Assembly (NCBI RefSeq): GCF_049801055.1
Contig: NZ_JBNAGF010000006.1
Coordinates: forward strand, 1 to 64,000
Direction: 5' to 3'
DNA from: JBNAGF01 sp049801055
GTDB taxonomy: Bacteria > Pseudomonadota > Alphaproteobacteria > Rhodobacterales > Rhodobacteraceae
DNA length: 64,000 nucleotides
The stretch's first letter is position 1; each line of letters opens with the position of its first letter. This document shows positions 35,937 through 43,496 of this stretch, piece by piece. The notes beneath the pieces were generated by a model, which saw only the letters and a list, made by a program, of their open reading frames with translations, made no database searches and was not told the DNA's origin. The position numbers and the translations under genes were made by a program.

Positions 35937-36224
35937 ATGAAAAACAACTTAAGCGCATTGCCGCTTCTGGTAGCGGGGGCCGCCATTCTGGCCGCATGTG
36001 ATGACAGTTCCAGCACGGCCTCGGCGCCTTCGGCCGCCGAAAGCAACTGCCTTGCCGCCGTTGCCAACCAAACCGGTGTGGGTGAGGTGTCCACGATCAG
36101 CGTGTCACCGTCCGAGGCCGGCACCAGTGTCATGGTTCAGGTCGCCGGTGCTCAGGCGCCATGGGCCTGCGTGGCAACAAACGAGGGCGCCGTTCAGGAA
36201 GTCTATTACACCGCCGAAGGCTAA
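35937..36224 (+). CDS. small lipoprotein sharing a domain with the 34981 protein
   Basis: A 95-residue lipoprotein with signal and lipobox ILAAC (Cys21), then a Ser/Ala linker and a ~58-residue domain with Cys38 and Cys78 (C-LAAV ... SPSEAGTSVMVQV ... PWACV ... GAVQEV). The spacing SEAGT-x-VM and W-x-C matches domain 1 of the protein at 34981, so the two are paralogous modules, probably with a disulfide. AGGAGGG lies before the start. Function unknown; association with a PliG-like domain suggests envelope defence or enzyme inhibition. Confidence 0.7.
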   Translation: MKNNLSALPLLVAGAAILAACDDSSSTASAPSAAESNCLAAVANQTGVGEVSTISVSPSEAGTSVMVQVAGAQAPWACVATNEGAVQEVYYTAEG

Positions 36225-36254
36225 CTGGAATTCACCGGGCAGGACCACTGCATC

Positions 36255-36512
36255 ATGTGCCGTGTTGTGATCACCATCTTTTCCGGAATCTACCTGCTGG
36301 CATTGCTGTTGTTTCTGGTCGGCACATTCGGCTGGTTCGGTCAGGAGCAGGACCCGCTGTCTGGCTTGTTCCTGCTGCCTTTGGGCCTTCCGTGGAATCT
36401 GTTGCTCGACGGGGCGCCAGATGCGGCCAAACCCGTTCTGGCCGCGCTTTCACCGCTGCTCAACCTGATCTTGATGACAGTGATTTGCCGCCGACTGCGT
36501 AAGCGGCGTTGA
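36255..36512 (+). CDS. small membrane protein (85 aa)
   Basis: An 85-residue hydrophobic protein with helices at about 5-28 (VITIFSGIYLLALLLFLVGTF) and 60-78 (AALSPLLNLILMTVI) and a short loop between, ending in a basic tail (RRLRKRR) that should stay in the cytoplasm. No recognised family. Starts 30 bases after the lipoprotein stop and ends beside the next gene. Confidence 0.55.
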   Translation: MCRVVITIFSGIYLLALLLFLVGTFGWFGQEQDPLSGLFLLPLGLPWNLLLDGAPDAAKPVLAALSPLLNLILMTVICRRLRKRR

Positions 36513-36586
36513 TCCGGGGCCGGGTGCTGCCGGTTCTGGTTTTGGGTTTCCCGGGGCCCGTTCAAATGCACAAATGGGAGAAGACT

Positions 36587-36889
36587 ATGGGAAAATTGAT
36601 TATTGGTATCCTTGTCGGCGTCATCCTTGGGTTTTTCGGAAGCTCGATGATGCTGGGAAGCGCCGCCGGTCTGGGGGCCGCGGCCGGGCTTAGCGCAGGG
36701 ATCTGTTCAACCGTGAAAGCTGCGCAGGAAGAAGGGCTTCTGGATGCCGCTCAGGTTGATCAGGTGCTGAACCGTGCGGCCAGCGACATGGCAGCGATGT
36801 CCGGCAAGGCCTATGAGGGCGAAGTGGTCAACAGCGCGGCAGAGTGCGACGCAGCCCTTGAGAAAATGCGCCAAGCAAACAGCCAGTAA
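36587..36889 (+). CDS. small exported or membrane-anchored protein
   Basis: A 100-residue protein with one glycine-rich N-terminal hydrophobic segment (IIGILVGVILGFFGSSMMLGSAAGLGAAAGL, residues ~4-40 in all) and a helical C-terminal half (AAQEEGLLDAAQVDQVLNRAASDMAAMSG) with two Cys (GICSTV, AAECDAAL). The start at 36587, with GGGAG upstream, is preferred to longer in-frame options. No family recognised. Confidence 0.55.
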   Translation: MGKLIIGILVGVILGFFGSSMMLGSAAGLGAAAGLSAGICSTVKAAQEEGLLDAAQVDQVLNRAASDMAAMSGKAYEGEVVNSAAECDAALEKMRQANSQ

Positions 36890-36988
36890 AGACCGTGACA
36901 CCGCGTGTTTTGCGGTGTTTTCTGGTGCTGGGGCGATCCTGATCCAATTCCGGTTGGGCGCCTCAACTATAGATAGAAGGAATTTGTT

Positions 36989-37633
36989 ATGCGTTTGCTC
37001 CTGATTTGCCTGATCGCAACTTGCTTCGGTCTGGCCGCCAATGCGGATGTCACCGCACGAAGCGGTGGCCCCGGCGAGAAAGAAATGATCTCCCGTGGCG
37101 GCAGCGGCGGCGTGGACGGGGTCTCATTCTTTCGCCCGGTCCTGAGCGGTGTTCTCTACCGGTCCGGCTTCAAGGGCGGCGACAAGGGACGCACCGGGTT
37201 GAGCCAGAACCAGCGCAAGGCGTTTTGTGACCAAGGGTTCTCGGCCGGGTTCTACGCCGATTTCGGCAAGAATACCGACTATGGGCAGACCAGCTGTGGT
37301 GCGGGTGGTTTCGATTATGAAGCTGCGCGCTCGTCGCGGCCTGCCAATGTTATGAAGGCCATCCACAACGTGATCGAGAATCCCGGCAAAGGCCCGGTTC
37401 TGGTGCACTGCATGTGGGGGGTGCATTCTTCGGGTGCGCTGTCGGCGATGGCCTTGGTGCAATTCTGCGGGTGGTCGGAGGACCGTGCAAAATCCTACTG
37501 GAACAAGGCCCGCAACAATGCGCCTTGCTCAGGCGGGTGCGACAAGTGGATCGACGCCAAATTCTCCAACTTCAAGGTTGATCCGGCGCTGAATATATCG
37601 GATGCCCAAAAGGCAGCGATCTGCCCCAAGTGA
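36989..37633 (+). CDS. exported tyrosine-phosphatase-like protein lacking the P-loop Arg
   Basis: A 214-residue exported protein (signal ~1-19, ANA-DV). It resembles dual-specificity/PTP-like phosphatases of the DSP type: FFRPVLSGVLYRSGF near residue 48 and the P-loop region GPVLVHCMWGVHSSGALSAM. His140 and the nucleophile Cys141 are present, but the canonical H-C-x5-R would need Arg at 147, where there is Ser. It is thus a likely pseudo-phosphatase or one with altered chemistry. It also has five or more other Cys (FCDQ, TSCG, QFCG, PCSGGCD, AICPK), probably disulfides. Three genes in a row (this, 37645, 39065) are tightly packed. Confidence 0.65.
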   Translation: MRLLLICLIATCFGLAANADVTARSGGPGEKEMISRGGSGGVDGVSFFRPVLSGVLYRSGFKGGDKGRTGLSQNQRKAFCDQGFSAGFYADFGKNTDYGQTSCGAGGFDYEAARSSRPANVMKAIHNVIENPGKGPVLVHCMWGVHSSGALSAMALVQFCGWSEDRAKSYWNKARNNAPCSGGCDKWIDAKFSNFKVDPALNISDAQKAAICPK

Positions 37634-37644
37634 GAGGTTCAGAA

Positions 37645-39075
37645 ATGGCGCGTAAATGGCTCGCTCTGTTCTGTTTTTTACCATCGACGCTCTGGGCCGG
37701 CGATGCTGTAACCGGCAGGGAGGTCACCTTTCAAAGCCCCAACGCGGTCACCGAACGCTGCATCCGGATCTCTGATATCCCCGGTGGATCCTATTCCGAT
37801 CACGACCGGGAACAAGAAGCCGGTTACTGCGGTATTGATTTCTACGCGGCCAGCATTGCCTTGTGTCCAAAGACGTGGAGCACCAGTCCGGGGACGGCCA
37901 TCTATGATATTTCCGAAGGCCCATATGCCGGTGACCGCTCCGGGTTTGAACGGAACGCCTGCAAGGAAGGCAAATCGGCGGGCAATCTGGCCAAGGACAG
38001 AATTGCCAAGTTCAAGTCGACGATGAACCAGAAAGGGACCAGCGGAACCTTTTCGGCCGCGCCGCTGCTATACTATCATTTTTCACGCTATCTCGACACG
38101 ACCGTAAAGGTTCCGGTGGCGGTGTGGCGCAGCATGGACGCGGCGGCGCATCTTTCCGAAGTTGCCGAGGCCGGACTGTCGATCTCGGGCGGGTCCCATG
38201 GCGGGCGCATGAACCACGAAGGCTGGCGCGCTTTCGTCGCGGCTGACCGAAATCCCGACAGCTACAAGCCGACAGACGACCTGTTTACAAAGGATCGCAG
38301 GCAGATTTACGGCACGATTCTGGACAGCCCGGGCCACCGATACGGATCGGAAATCAACGGCACCCGAAAATCGGGTTGGGGCAAGGGCCAGAACCGGGAT
38401 TTTCAGGAAACGCCCGCCTTTCTGGCCTTGCGCTCCGCCTCCGGACTGACTGATGCGATCACGGAGGGTCTGAAACAAGGCCGCAAAGACCGTCAGATCA
38501 ACAAGGATCTCGGGCCGGATGTGAGCGAGCGCCAGATGGTGTTCTGGATGCAGGAACTGACTGAAATCGTTTTACTCGATTTCATTTTCAGCCAGCAGGA
38601 TAGGGTGGGGAATATCGACTTCACCCCCTATTGGTACTGGAGCGAGAGCGGCAAGCTGCATCACAAAAAGGCGAAACACCACGAACCTGACGACGGAGAG
38701 GTGCCTGAAAATGCAATCCTGATCCGCCGCACCAACCTGAACGACAATGACGCCGGCGGGCGGGTCGAATATGCCAATTTTGCCAAGTCGACCCAGATGC
38801 TGGAGAAGATCCGGCATTTCAATTCCGATACCTATCGCAAGCTGGTCATGCTGGATGCGGATCTTCAGGCGCAGGGGCCGGTGTATCAATGGCTGACCAG
38901 CAGCCTTGGTCTGACTGGTAGGCAGGTTCAGCAGGTGGTCAAGAACACCAACCTTGCGACAAACATCCTTAGGACGTCATGCCTTGCCGGTGAACTCGCC
39001 TTCGATCTTGATGCCAGGGCCTTCTTTGCAACTGGCGCCACAGACTTGGTTCAGTTGGATTGCAATGCCCCGTAG
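37645..39075 (+). CDS. exported protein with atypical-kinase-like motifs
   Basis: A 476-residue exported protein (signal ~1-18, LWA-GD). No name can be given with confidence, but elements fit the FAM20/HipA/PI3K-like atypical kinase fold: K122/K124 before a Gly-Thr-rich loop (NQKGTSGTFS), a helix with YYHFSRYL and VPVAVWR (like the A-F-H-L-D-R ... PPV-x-R of FAM20), a candidate catalytic loop DFIFSQQDRVGN (Asp319, Asn323) and an acidic DND (367-369) where a metal-binding motif is expected. Several Cys could form disulfides. Start at 37645 behind GAGAGG, 12 bases after the phosphatase-like gene stop. Could be something else entirely; a structure prediction would decide. Confidence 0.5.
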   Translation: MARKWLALFCFLPSTLWAGDAVTGREVTFQSPNAVTERCIRISDIPGGSYSDHDREQEAGYCGIDFYAASIALCPKTWSTSPGTAIYDISEGPYAGDRSGFERNACKEGKSAGNLAKDRIAKFKSTMNQKGTSGTFSAAPLLYYHFSRYLDTTVKVPVAVWRSMDAAAHLSEVAEAGLSISGGSHGGRMNHEGWRAFVAADRNPDSYKPTDDLFTKDRRQIYGTILDSPGHRYGSEINGTRKSGWGKGQNRDFQETPAFLALRSASGLTDAITEGLKQGRKDRQINKDLGPDVSERQMVFWMQELTEIVLLDFIFSQQDRVGNIDFTPYWYWSESGKLHHKKAKHHEPDDGEVPENAILIRRTNLNDNDAGGRVEYANFAKSTQMLEKIRHFNSDTYRKLVMLDADLQAQGPVYQWLTSSLGLTGRQVQQVVKNTNLATNILRTSCLAGELAFDLDARAFFATGATDLVQLDCNAP

Positions 39076-40018
39076 GTTCGGCAGAAACCGCCTGCAGGTG
39101 GCGGCGGCGCTGCTGGTTCTGCTTCTGCCTGCCCGGATGGTCGCGGCGCTTGATGTCATTGTCATCTCGGATCTCAACGGCAGTTACGGGTCAGTGCGGT
39201 ATGACGCGCGGGTCAGCAATGCCGTCGCGCGTATCATCGAGATGAAACCGGATCTGGTCATCTCGACCGGAGACATGGTGGCGGGCCAGCGCAAGCCACA
39301 CCTTTCGGAATCAGAGGTCCGCGCCATGTGGCGGGCGTTTCACAAGGCGGTCAGCGATCCGCTGGAAAGGGCCGGGATTCCGTTTGCCGTCACACCCGGC
39401 AATCACGACGCCTCGGCCTATGGCGGGTTCGAGCGGGAACGACAGATTTTCGCGCAAGAATGGGGTGCCCGAAAGCCCGGTTTGAACTTAGTCAATGGCG
39501 ACGGCTATCCGTTTTTCTATACCTTTGAAATGGAAGGCATCACGTTTGTGTCTCTGGATGCAACTACGCTTGGGCCATTAACGGGGTCACAAATGCGGGA
39601 GCTTTCCGCCCTGTCGGACACAGGCAATCCTGTGGTGACCTTCAGCCATCTCCCGCTCTGGCCCTTTGCGCAACAGCGAGAACGCGAGATCATCGGGGAT
39701 CCCGGTCTCGAAGATCTGTATCACCGGAACGGGGTTGTCCTGCATCTGTCAGGGCATCACCACGCTTATTTCCCGGGTTGGAAGGACGGGGTTGCCTATG
39801 TATCGCAGGCTTGCCTGGGGGGCGGTTCCCGTCGATTGATCGGCGAAACGGATAGATCTGCGCATAGTTTCACGCATATCGACATTGACGCCAGCGGCCA
39901 CTTTGACGTCGAGGCCTATAAGGCACCTGATTTCAGAACCCGAGTTGATCCGCGATCTCTGCCAGCTGAGGTCAGAACACCCAAGGCTGTGCTGAAACGT
40001 CTTGATCTGTTCCGCTGA
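39065..40018 (+). CDS. exported metallophosphoesterase (calcineurin-like)
   Basis: A 317-residue exported calcineurin-like phosphoesterase (signal ~1-28, MVAA-LD). Metal-ligand motifs in order: VISDLNGSYG (Asp36; the usual DxH reads D-L-N), STGDMVAG, TPGNHDASAYGG, FSHLPLWP and LSGHHHAYFPG. The Asn for His swap occurs in other exported members of the superfamily, so activity is still plausible. The start overlaps the end of the preceding kinase-like gene by 11 bases, showing translational coupling. Substrate unknown; it may hydrolyse phosphate esters made or sensed by its neighbours. Confidence 0.82.
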   Translation: MPRRFGRNRLQVAAALLVLLLPARMVAALDVIVISDLNGSYGSVRYDARVSNAVARIIEMKPDLVISTGDMVAGQRKPHLSESEVRAMWRAFHKAVSDPLERAGIPFAVTPGNHDASAYGGFERERQIFAQEWGARKPGLNLVNGDGYPFFYTFEMEGITFVSLDATTLGPLTGSQMRELSALSDTGNPVVTFSHLPLWPFAQQREREIIGDPGLEDLYHRNGVVLHLSGHHHAYFPGWKDGVAYVSQACLGGGSRRLIGETDRSAHSFTHIDIDASGHFDVEAYKAPDFRTRVDPRSLPAEVRTPKAVLKRLDLFR

Positions 40019-40777
40019 TTACAACGTCATCTTGAGGTCGACATGTTCCGGAACGGACTCCGATATCATCGACTCGATCCGGGCATCGCTTAGCCCGCCC
40101 GACGTAACATAAAGCAGCGCCACGCGGGATTTTCCCGGCACATGGTGTTTGCGGATAAGCTTCCATCCGGCACTAGATGCCATCTGTTCGACCTGGTTCG
40201 CGGCTTCGAGTGAATGTGCTTCGTCAGCAGCTTTCAGTGATATCTCGACGCCGGCATTCCTGCCGCCCAGCCAGATGAAGCACCAGCTTACCACCGCCAC
40301 AAGAAATGCCATGACCGGCAGCCCAAGGCCAACGGCAAGACCTAGCACTGTCACAACGATCATCTCGACCGTGTCGACCGGGTCATCCAGATTCGAACGG
40401 AATCTCAGCAGGGCACCGATCCCGAAGATCACAAAGCCGATGATCGACCCGTGCTGAACCACGAGAAAACCTGCGGCCATTCCAATCAGCGAATACAGAA
40501 AGAAGAGCCGCGGCATCACCAGATCCGCAACCGTTCTGCGGGATTTTCGCCTGACCGGATGATAGACGATCAATCCTGTCAGGGCGACCGTGGTTACGAC
40601 GGCAAACACGAATTTCACCAGTTCCTGCGGGCCGCGAAACTGTATCCAGCCCTGTCCAATGTCGATCTCTCCGTCGGTCGACCCCGCCAGCAGGGTTGCC
40701 GGGTCCACCTGCGCCGTGGCGGCGACCGGCAATGCCAGAATCGCCAACAAGGCCATCAGGGCTTGGTTCTGTTTCAA
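40019..40777 (-). CDS. DUF4956-like membrane protein
   Basis: A 252-residue protein with a signal or first membrane segment (ALMALLAILALPVAATAQ), three or four further helices (KFVFAVVTTVALTGLIV, LFFLYSLIGMAAGFLVV, IGFVIFGIGALLRF, LPVMAFLVAVVSW) and a C-terminal cytoplasmic ferredoxin-like region. GALLRFRSNLDDPVDT is the conserved turn of DUF4956. I prefer TTG at 40777 because it overlaps the upstream stop as TTGA and gives the Lys-containing signal; the ATG at 40756 is the alternative. Coupled to the SH3-LprI-MliC gene. Confidence 0.7.
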   Translation of the reverse strand: MKQNQALMALLAILALPVAATAQVDPATLLAGSTDGEIDIGQGWIQFRGPQELVKFVFAVVTTVALTGLIVYHPVRRKSRRTVADLVMPRLFFLYSLIGMAAGFLVVQHGSIIGFVIFGIGALLRFRSNLDDPVDTVEMIVVTVLGLAVGLGLPVMAFLVAVVSWCFIWLGGRNAGVEISLKAADEAHSLEAANQVEQMASSAGWKLIRKHHVPGKSRVALLYVTSGGLSDARIESMISESVPEHVDLKMTL

Positions 40778-41691
40778 CCTGTTTCCTCTGTCTTGCAGTT
40801 CAGCTCGGAATGGTTCGGGCGTGAAAACAGCGCGTCTTCGCCCTTCATCCAGAACACAAACTCTCCGGCTGCATCCTCGAACCGGCTGCCCGAAGCAGCG
40901 GGAACCTGTGTCAGCGAAACTTCGTTTTCGCGCCATCTAACTGCGATCGCCGCGGGATCGGCAGCGATGCTGGTTACAGACAACAGCGCGTCGAATCCGG
41001 GGCAGGCATAGGCAAAGGGCCCGGCAGAGAGACCATTGGCGTCTTGCGACCGGGCGTCAGCATATCCGGTTCTGAGCTCAGCAATCCGTTGCACGTAGGA
41101 GGCGCTGATACATCCGGGGATATCGCCGGCCTTCCAGCAGTCGTTGCGACCTTTGATCCATCCGCGCTGATACGCCTTGAGTTCCGCGCGCCGATCCTCC
41201 GAAACACTGCCTCCGGCCAGAGCCAGACCATAAAGGCGCGACAGCTCGCGATCCAGCCGACCCAGCCAAGGATCAGCGCAGATCCGGGTTTCCACCTCGC
41301 CTGACGCCTTGGAACAGTCAAAGGCCGGGTCCGAGTGTGCGACCTCGGAACCCTCCGTCAGAAACCATCCTGCCACCCAGCCGGTGGCACCTTTGTACTC
41401 TACCTGACACCAGCGCTTCTTGGCGGCTGCTTCGCGTTCGGATTCGGTCGCCTTTTCCCATTCGGCATAGCTCAATCCGCCTGTACAGCCGAGATTTCGA
41501 ATACCATTTCCATCGGGTGGAATCTGGCCGGTTTTTTGTGACGACGCCGAAGGTTCCGAGCGGATGTTCAGAACGTCGTTCGCGGCGACGCCGGTCACCG
41601 AAAAGAAGTCCGGCCCATCGGCGTCCGCTGATGCCGGCCCGTATAAGCCGAATGTCAGACAGCCGCATAGAATAATCAGTCGATTGAGCAT
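40774..41691 (-). CDS. SH3-LprI-MliC three-domain exported protein
   Basis: A 305-residue exported protein with signal peptide ~1-22 (PASA-DA). Domain 1 (~27-115) is a bacterial SH3-type wall-binding domain (VLNIRSEPS ... CQVEYKGATGWVAGWFL). Domain 2 (~125-215) is DUF1311/LprI (FDCSKASGEVETRICADPWLGRLDREL, YQRGWIKGRNDCWK). Domain 3 (~228-302) resembles MliC lysozyme inhibitors (YACPGFDALLSV, SGSRFEDAAGEFVFWMKGEDALF, Cys at the end). LprI and MliC domains are each known from lysozyme inhibitors, so it is probably a lysozyme-protective envelope protein. Coupled with the DUF4956 gene by a 4-base overlap. Confidence 0.8.
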   Translation of the reverse strand: MLNRLIILCGCLTFGLYGPASADADGPDFFSVTGVAANDVLNIRSEPSASSQKTGQIPPDGNGIRNLGCTGGLSYAEWEKATESEREAAAKKRWCQVEYKGATGWVAGWFLTEGSEVAHSDPAFDCSKASGEVETRICADPWLGRLDRELSRLYGLALAGGSVSEDRRAELKAYQRGWIKGRNDCWKAGDIPGCISASYVQRIAELRTGYADARSQDANGLSAGPFAYACPGFDALLSVTSIAADPAAIAVRWRENEVSLTQVPAASGSRFEDAAGEFVFWMKGEDALFSRPNHSELNCKTEETG

Positions 41692-41807
41692 TGCCGTAGC
41701 CTCCCACTGTTGTCAGGCTAGTGAAAGAATGGCGCGGGTCAAACACTTAGGAGGATATTTGCCATGAACAGTGCGAATGGAATGAGCACCCGGCACCTCA
41801 TTCCGGA

Positions 41808-42692
41808 TTGTCCCGCGTGATCTCGAGGAACCGCTCAGCCATTTGCGGTGCGGGGGTAGGGGTCTTGGCCCTGTGGGTCAACGGTGCCTTGGCAGCTGAC
41901 CTTTTAATGATCGACAGGTTCAAGATCCGCGACGAAGCGGCAGGCTATTCGGAGCCGTCCGGGTTGTCGATGTCGTCCATCAACGGGCATCTGTGGTCCG
42001 TGAGCGATGCCGAGGCAAAACTCCATCTCATGACGGTCGGGGGCGATCTGGTGAATGCGTTTCGTCTGCCCGAGGGAACTGGAACCGACCTCGAGGGCGT
42101 CACCGCCCGGCCCGACGGGGCGGTTTTGATGCTCATGGAGCAGGATTGGTCGGTGAGCGTCCTTTACCCCGAAGATCCGCCCCGGATCGAAAGGCTTCCC
42201 CTGTCTGCCATGCGCGGCTTCGCAGAGATTTCTCCACTACTCGAGGGAAACCCCGATAACAAAGGCCCCGAGGGAATCGCGACGGATCCGGAAACAGGCG
42301 CCGTCTATGTGTCGATCGAAGGGCAACCCCGGTTGCTGCTGACACTATCTCCGGGACTGGATGAAATCCTTGATGCGCTGGAACTGAAATCGGATCTCGG
42401 GTTTGTTTCCCCCCATGCCAATGACGAGGAACTCGATGTCAGTGGCCTTGCATGGTCGGCGTCATCGGGGCTGTTGTGGATGCTGAGCGACACGGGCCGC
42501 CGGATATTTGTCTTCGATCCCCGGGAAAACACCGTGGCGACGATTGAGCTCGAGTACGAGAAAGACGGCAAAACCAAATCGATCCGCAATGCGGAGGGGA
42601 TTGCGCTCGACGAAGAGGCAGGGCGCCTTTTTGTCCTGACCGATGATGGCAAGAAATCGCGCCTGTTCGTGTTCGAGATGCCAGCGCTTTAG
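41808..42692 (+). CDS. SdiA-regulated (YjiK-like) beta-propeller protein
   Basis: A 294-residue exported protein with signal ~1-30 (NGALA-AD). The repeat pattern (SEPSGLSMSSINGHLWSVSDAEAKLH, DLEGVTARPDG, GPEGIATDPETG, DVSGLAWSASSGLLWMLSD, NAEGIALDEEAGRLFVLTD) is that of the SdiA-regulated/esterase-like YjiK beta-propeller family, function unknown. The frame starts at a TTG (41808), with GTG at 41817 an alternative; no in-frame ATG upstream gives a signal. It is divergent from the SH3-LprI-MliC gene. Confidence 0.75.
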   Translation: MSRVISRNRSAICGAGVGVLALWVNGALAADLLMIDRFKIRDEAAGYSEPSGLSMSSINGHLWSVSDAEAKLHLMTVGGDLVNAFRLPEGTGTDLEGVTARPDGAVLMLMEQDWSVSVLYPEDPPRIERLPLSAMRGFAEISPLLEGNPDNKGPEGIATDPETGAVYVSIEGQPRLLLTLSPGLDEILDALELKSDLGFVSPHANDEELDVSGLAWSASSGLLWMLSDTGRRIFVFDPRENTVATIELEYEKDGKTKSIRNAEGIALDEEAGRLFVLTDDGKKSRLFVFEMPAL

Positions 42693-42703
42693 GCGTGGTC
42701 GGT

Positions 42704-43153
42704 TTATCCCGGCACGCCACCGGCGCGACGATACAGATCCGACAGCATCCGCATCAGGCGGTCATCCCGTTGCCGAACCTTCAGATCGGGGCCGGTTTTC
42801 TGAGGTACGTTAAGATACATGTCGTTGACCACCACATAGCCGGGCTGATCGGTATCAGTCCGTTCTTCGGTGGTCTGAAACCGAATAACCAGCTGCGGCA
42901 ACTTTTCGGGCGTGCCATCATATCCAAGGATAATGGCGGCGGTCGGTTCCGGCGGCAGGTATTCCCGGCACTCGATCAGTCCGCGCTCGAGACGGGAGAA
43001 ACTCTGAGCCGGGCCGGAGCAGGCGGTTTCAAACGCTGCAAACAAGCCTTCAGGGTATTCGGTGAATCGTGCCCTGTTGCTGACGGTCCCTACATCTTGT
43101 GGCGCACACGCTGCGAGCGCCGCCATGATGAGAAACATTAAAGAGACGCGCAT
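42704..43153 (-). CDS. predicted lipoprotein, function unknown
   Basis: A 149-residue lipoprotein with the lipobox LAAC (Cys16, MAALAACAPQ). The mature part has two Cys (TACSGP and IECREYL) and an RxxxRxL-type helix at the C-terminus; no family recognised. It overlaps no other gene and is convergent with the YjiK-like gene (12 bases between stops). It marks the right end of the exported-protein region. Confidence 0.65.
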   Translation of the reverse strand: MRVSLMFLIMAALAACAPQDVGTVSNRARFTEYPEGLFAAFETACSGPAQSFSRLERGLIECREYLPPEPTAAIILGYDGTPEKLPQLVIRFQTTEERTDTDQPGYVVVNDMYLNVPQKTGPDLKVRQRDDRLMRMLSDLYRRAGGVPG

Positions 43154-43432
43154 CAGGTAGATCCTTGTCCGTTAAGCAACAGGTTGTTCCACTTTTGCGC
43201 GGCTATGCCGGGCCGTGCGGTCTGGGGCTTCCTGTATGCATGCTCTGCCGCAAAAAGTTAACGCCCTGTGCAAAAGATTGATCCGGCGCGTTGCATTTCA
43301 ACCGTTTTTCAAAGCTCTGTGCGATGTTGTTAAGTTTCCGCGGATCCGAGTGCGTTGTGGATGAATCACGCGAGGCTTGCCCCCCATATGAGGTCAACCA
43401 AAAAGAATCTGTTTTTTGGGTAAAAATACCGT

Positions 43433-43448
43433 TGACCAGATATGGTGT
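43433..43448 (+). promoter_or_regulatory. possible NrdR box A
   Basis: TGACCAGATATGGTGT matches the NrdR consensus (ACACWATATATWGTGT) at about 11 of 16 positions, with the GGTGT end intact. It lies 17 bases upstream of the next box, so it may be an accessory site. Confidence 0.4.
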
Positions 43449-43449
43449 G

Positions 43450-43465
43450 ATACGCCAAATTGTGT
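43450..43465 (+). promoter_or_regulatory. possible NrdR box B
   Basis: ATACGCCAAATTGTGT matches the NrdR consensus at about 11 of 16 positions, best in the TTGTGT half. It lies 31 bases from box C, the usual centre spacing of paired NrdR sites. Confidence 0.45.
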
Positions 43466-43480
43466 GAACCAACTCCGCAG

Positions 43481-43496
43481 CCACAAAATATGGTGT
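43481..43496 (+). promoter_or_regulatory. probable NrdR box C
   Basis: CCACAAAATATGGTGT matches 13 of 16 consensus positions and is the best of the three. With box B it forms the paired arrangement expected for NrdR repression of ribonucleotide reductase genes. Confidence 0.6.

Noticed and set aside
34650..43153. Integrated element with attachment repeats at tRNA-Pro
   Set aside because: No copy of the tRNA 3' end, integrase or phage gene was seen, so an integration event cannot be claimed.
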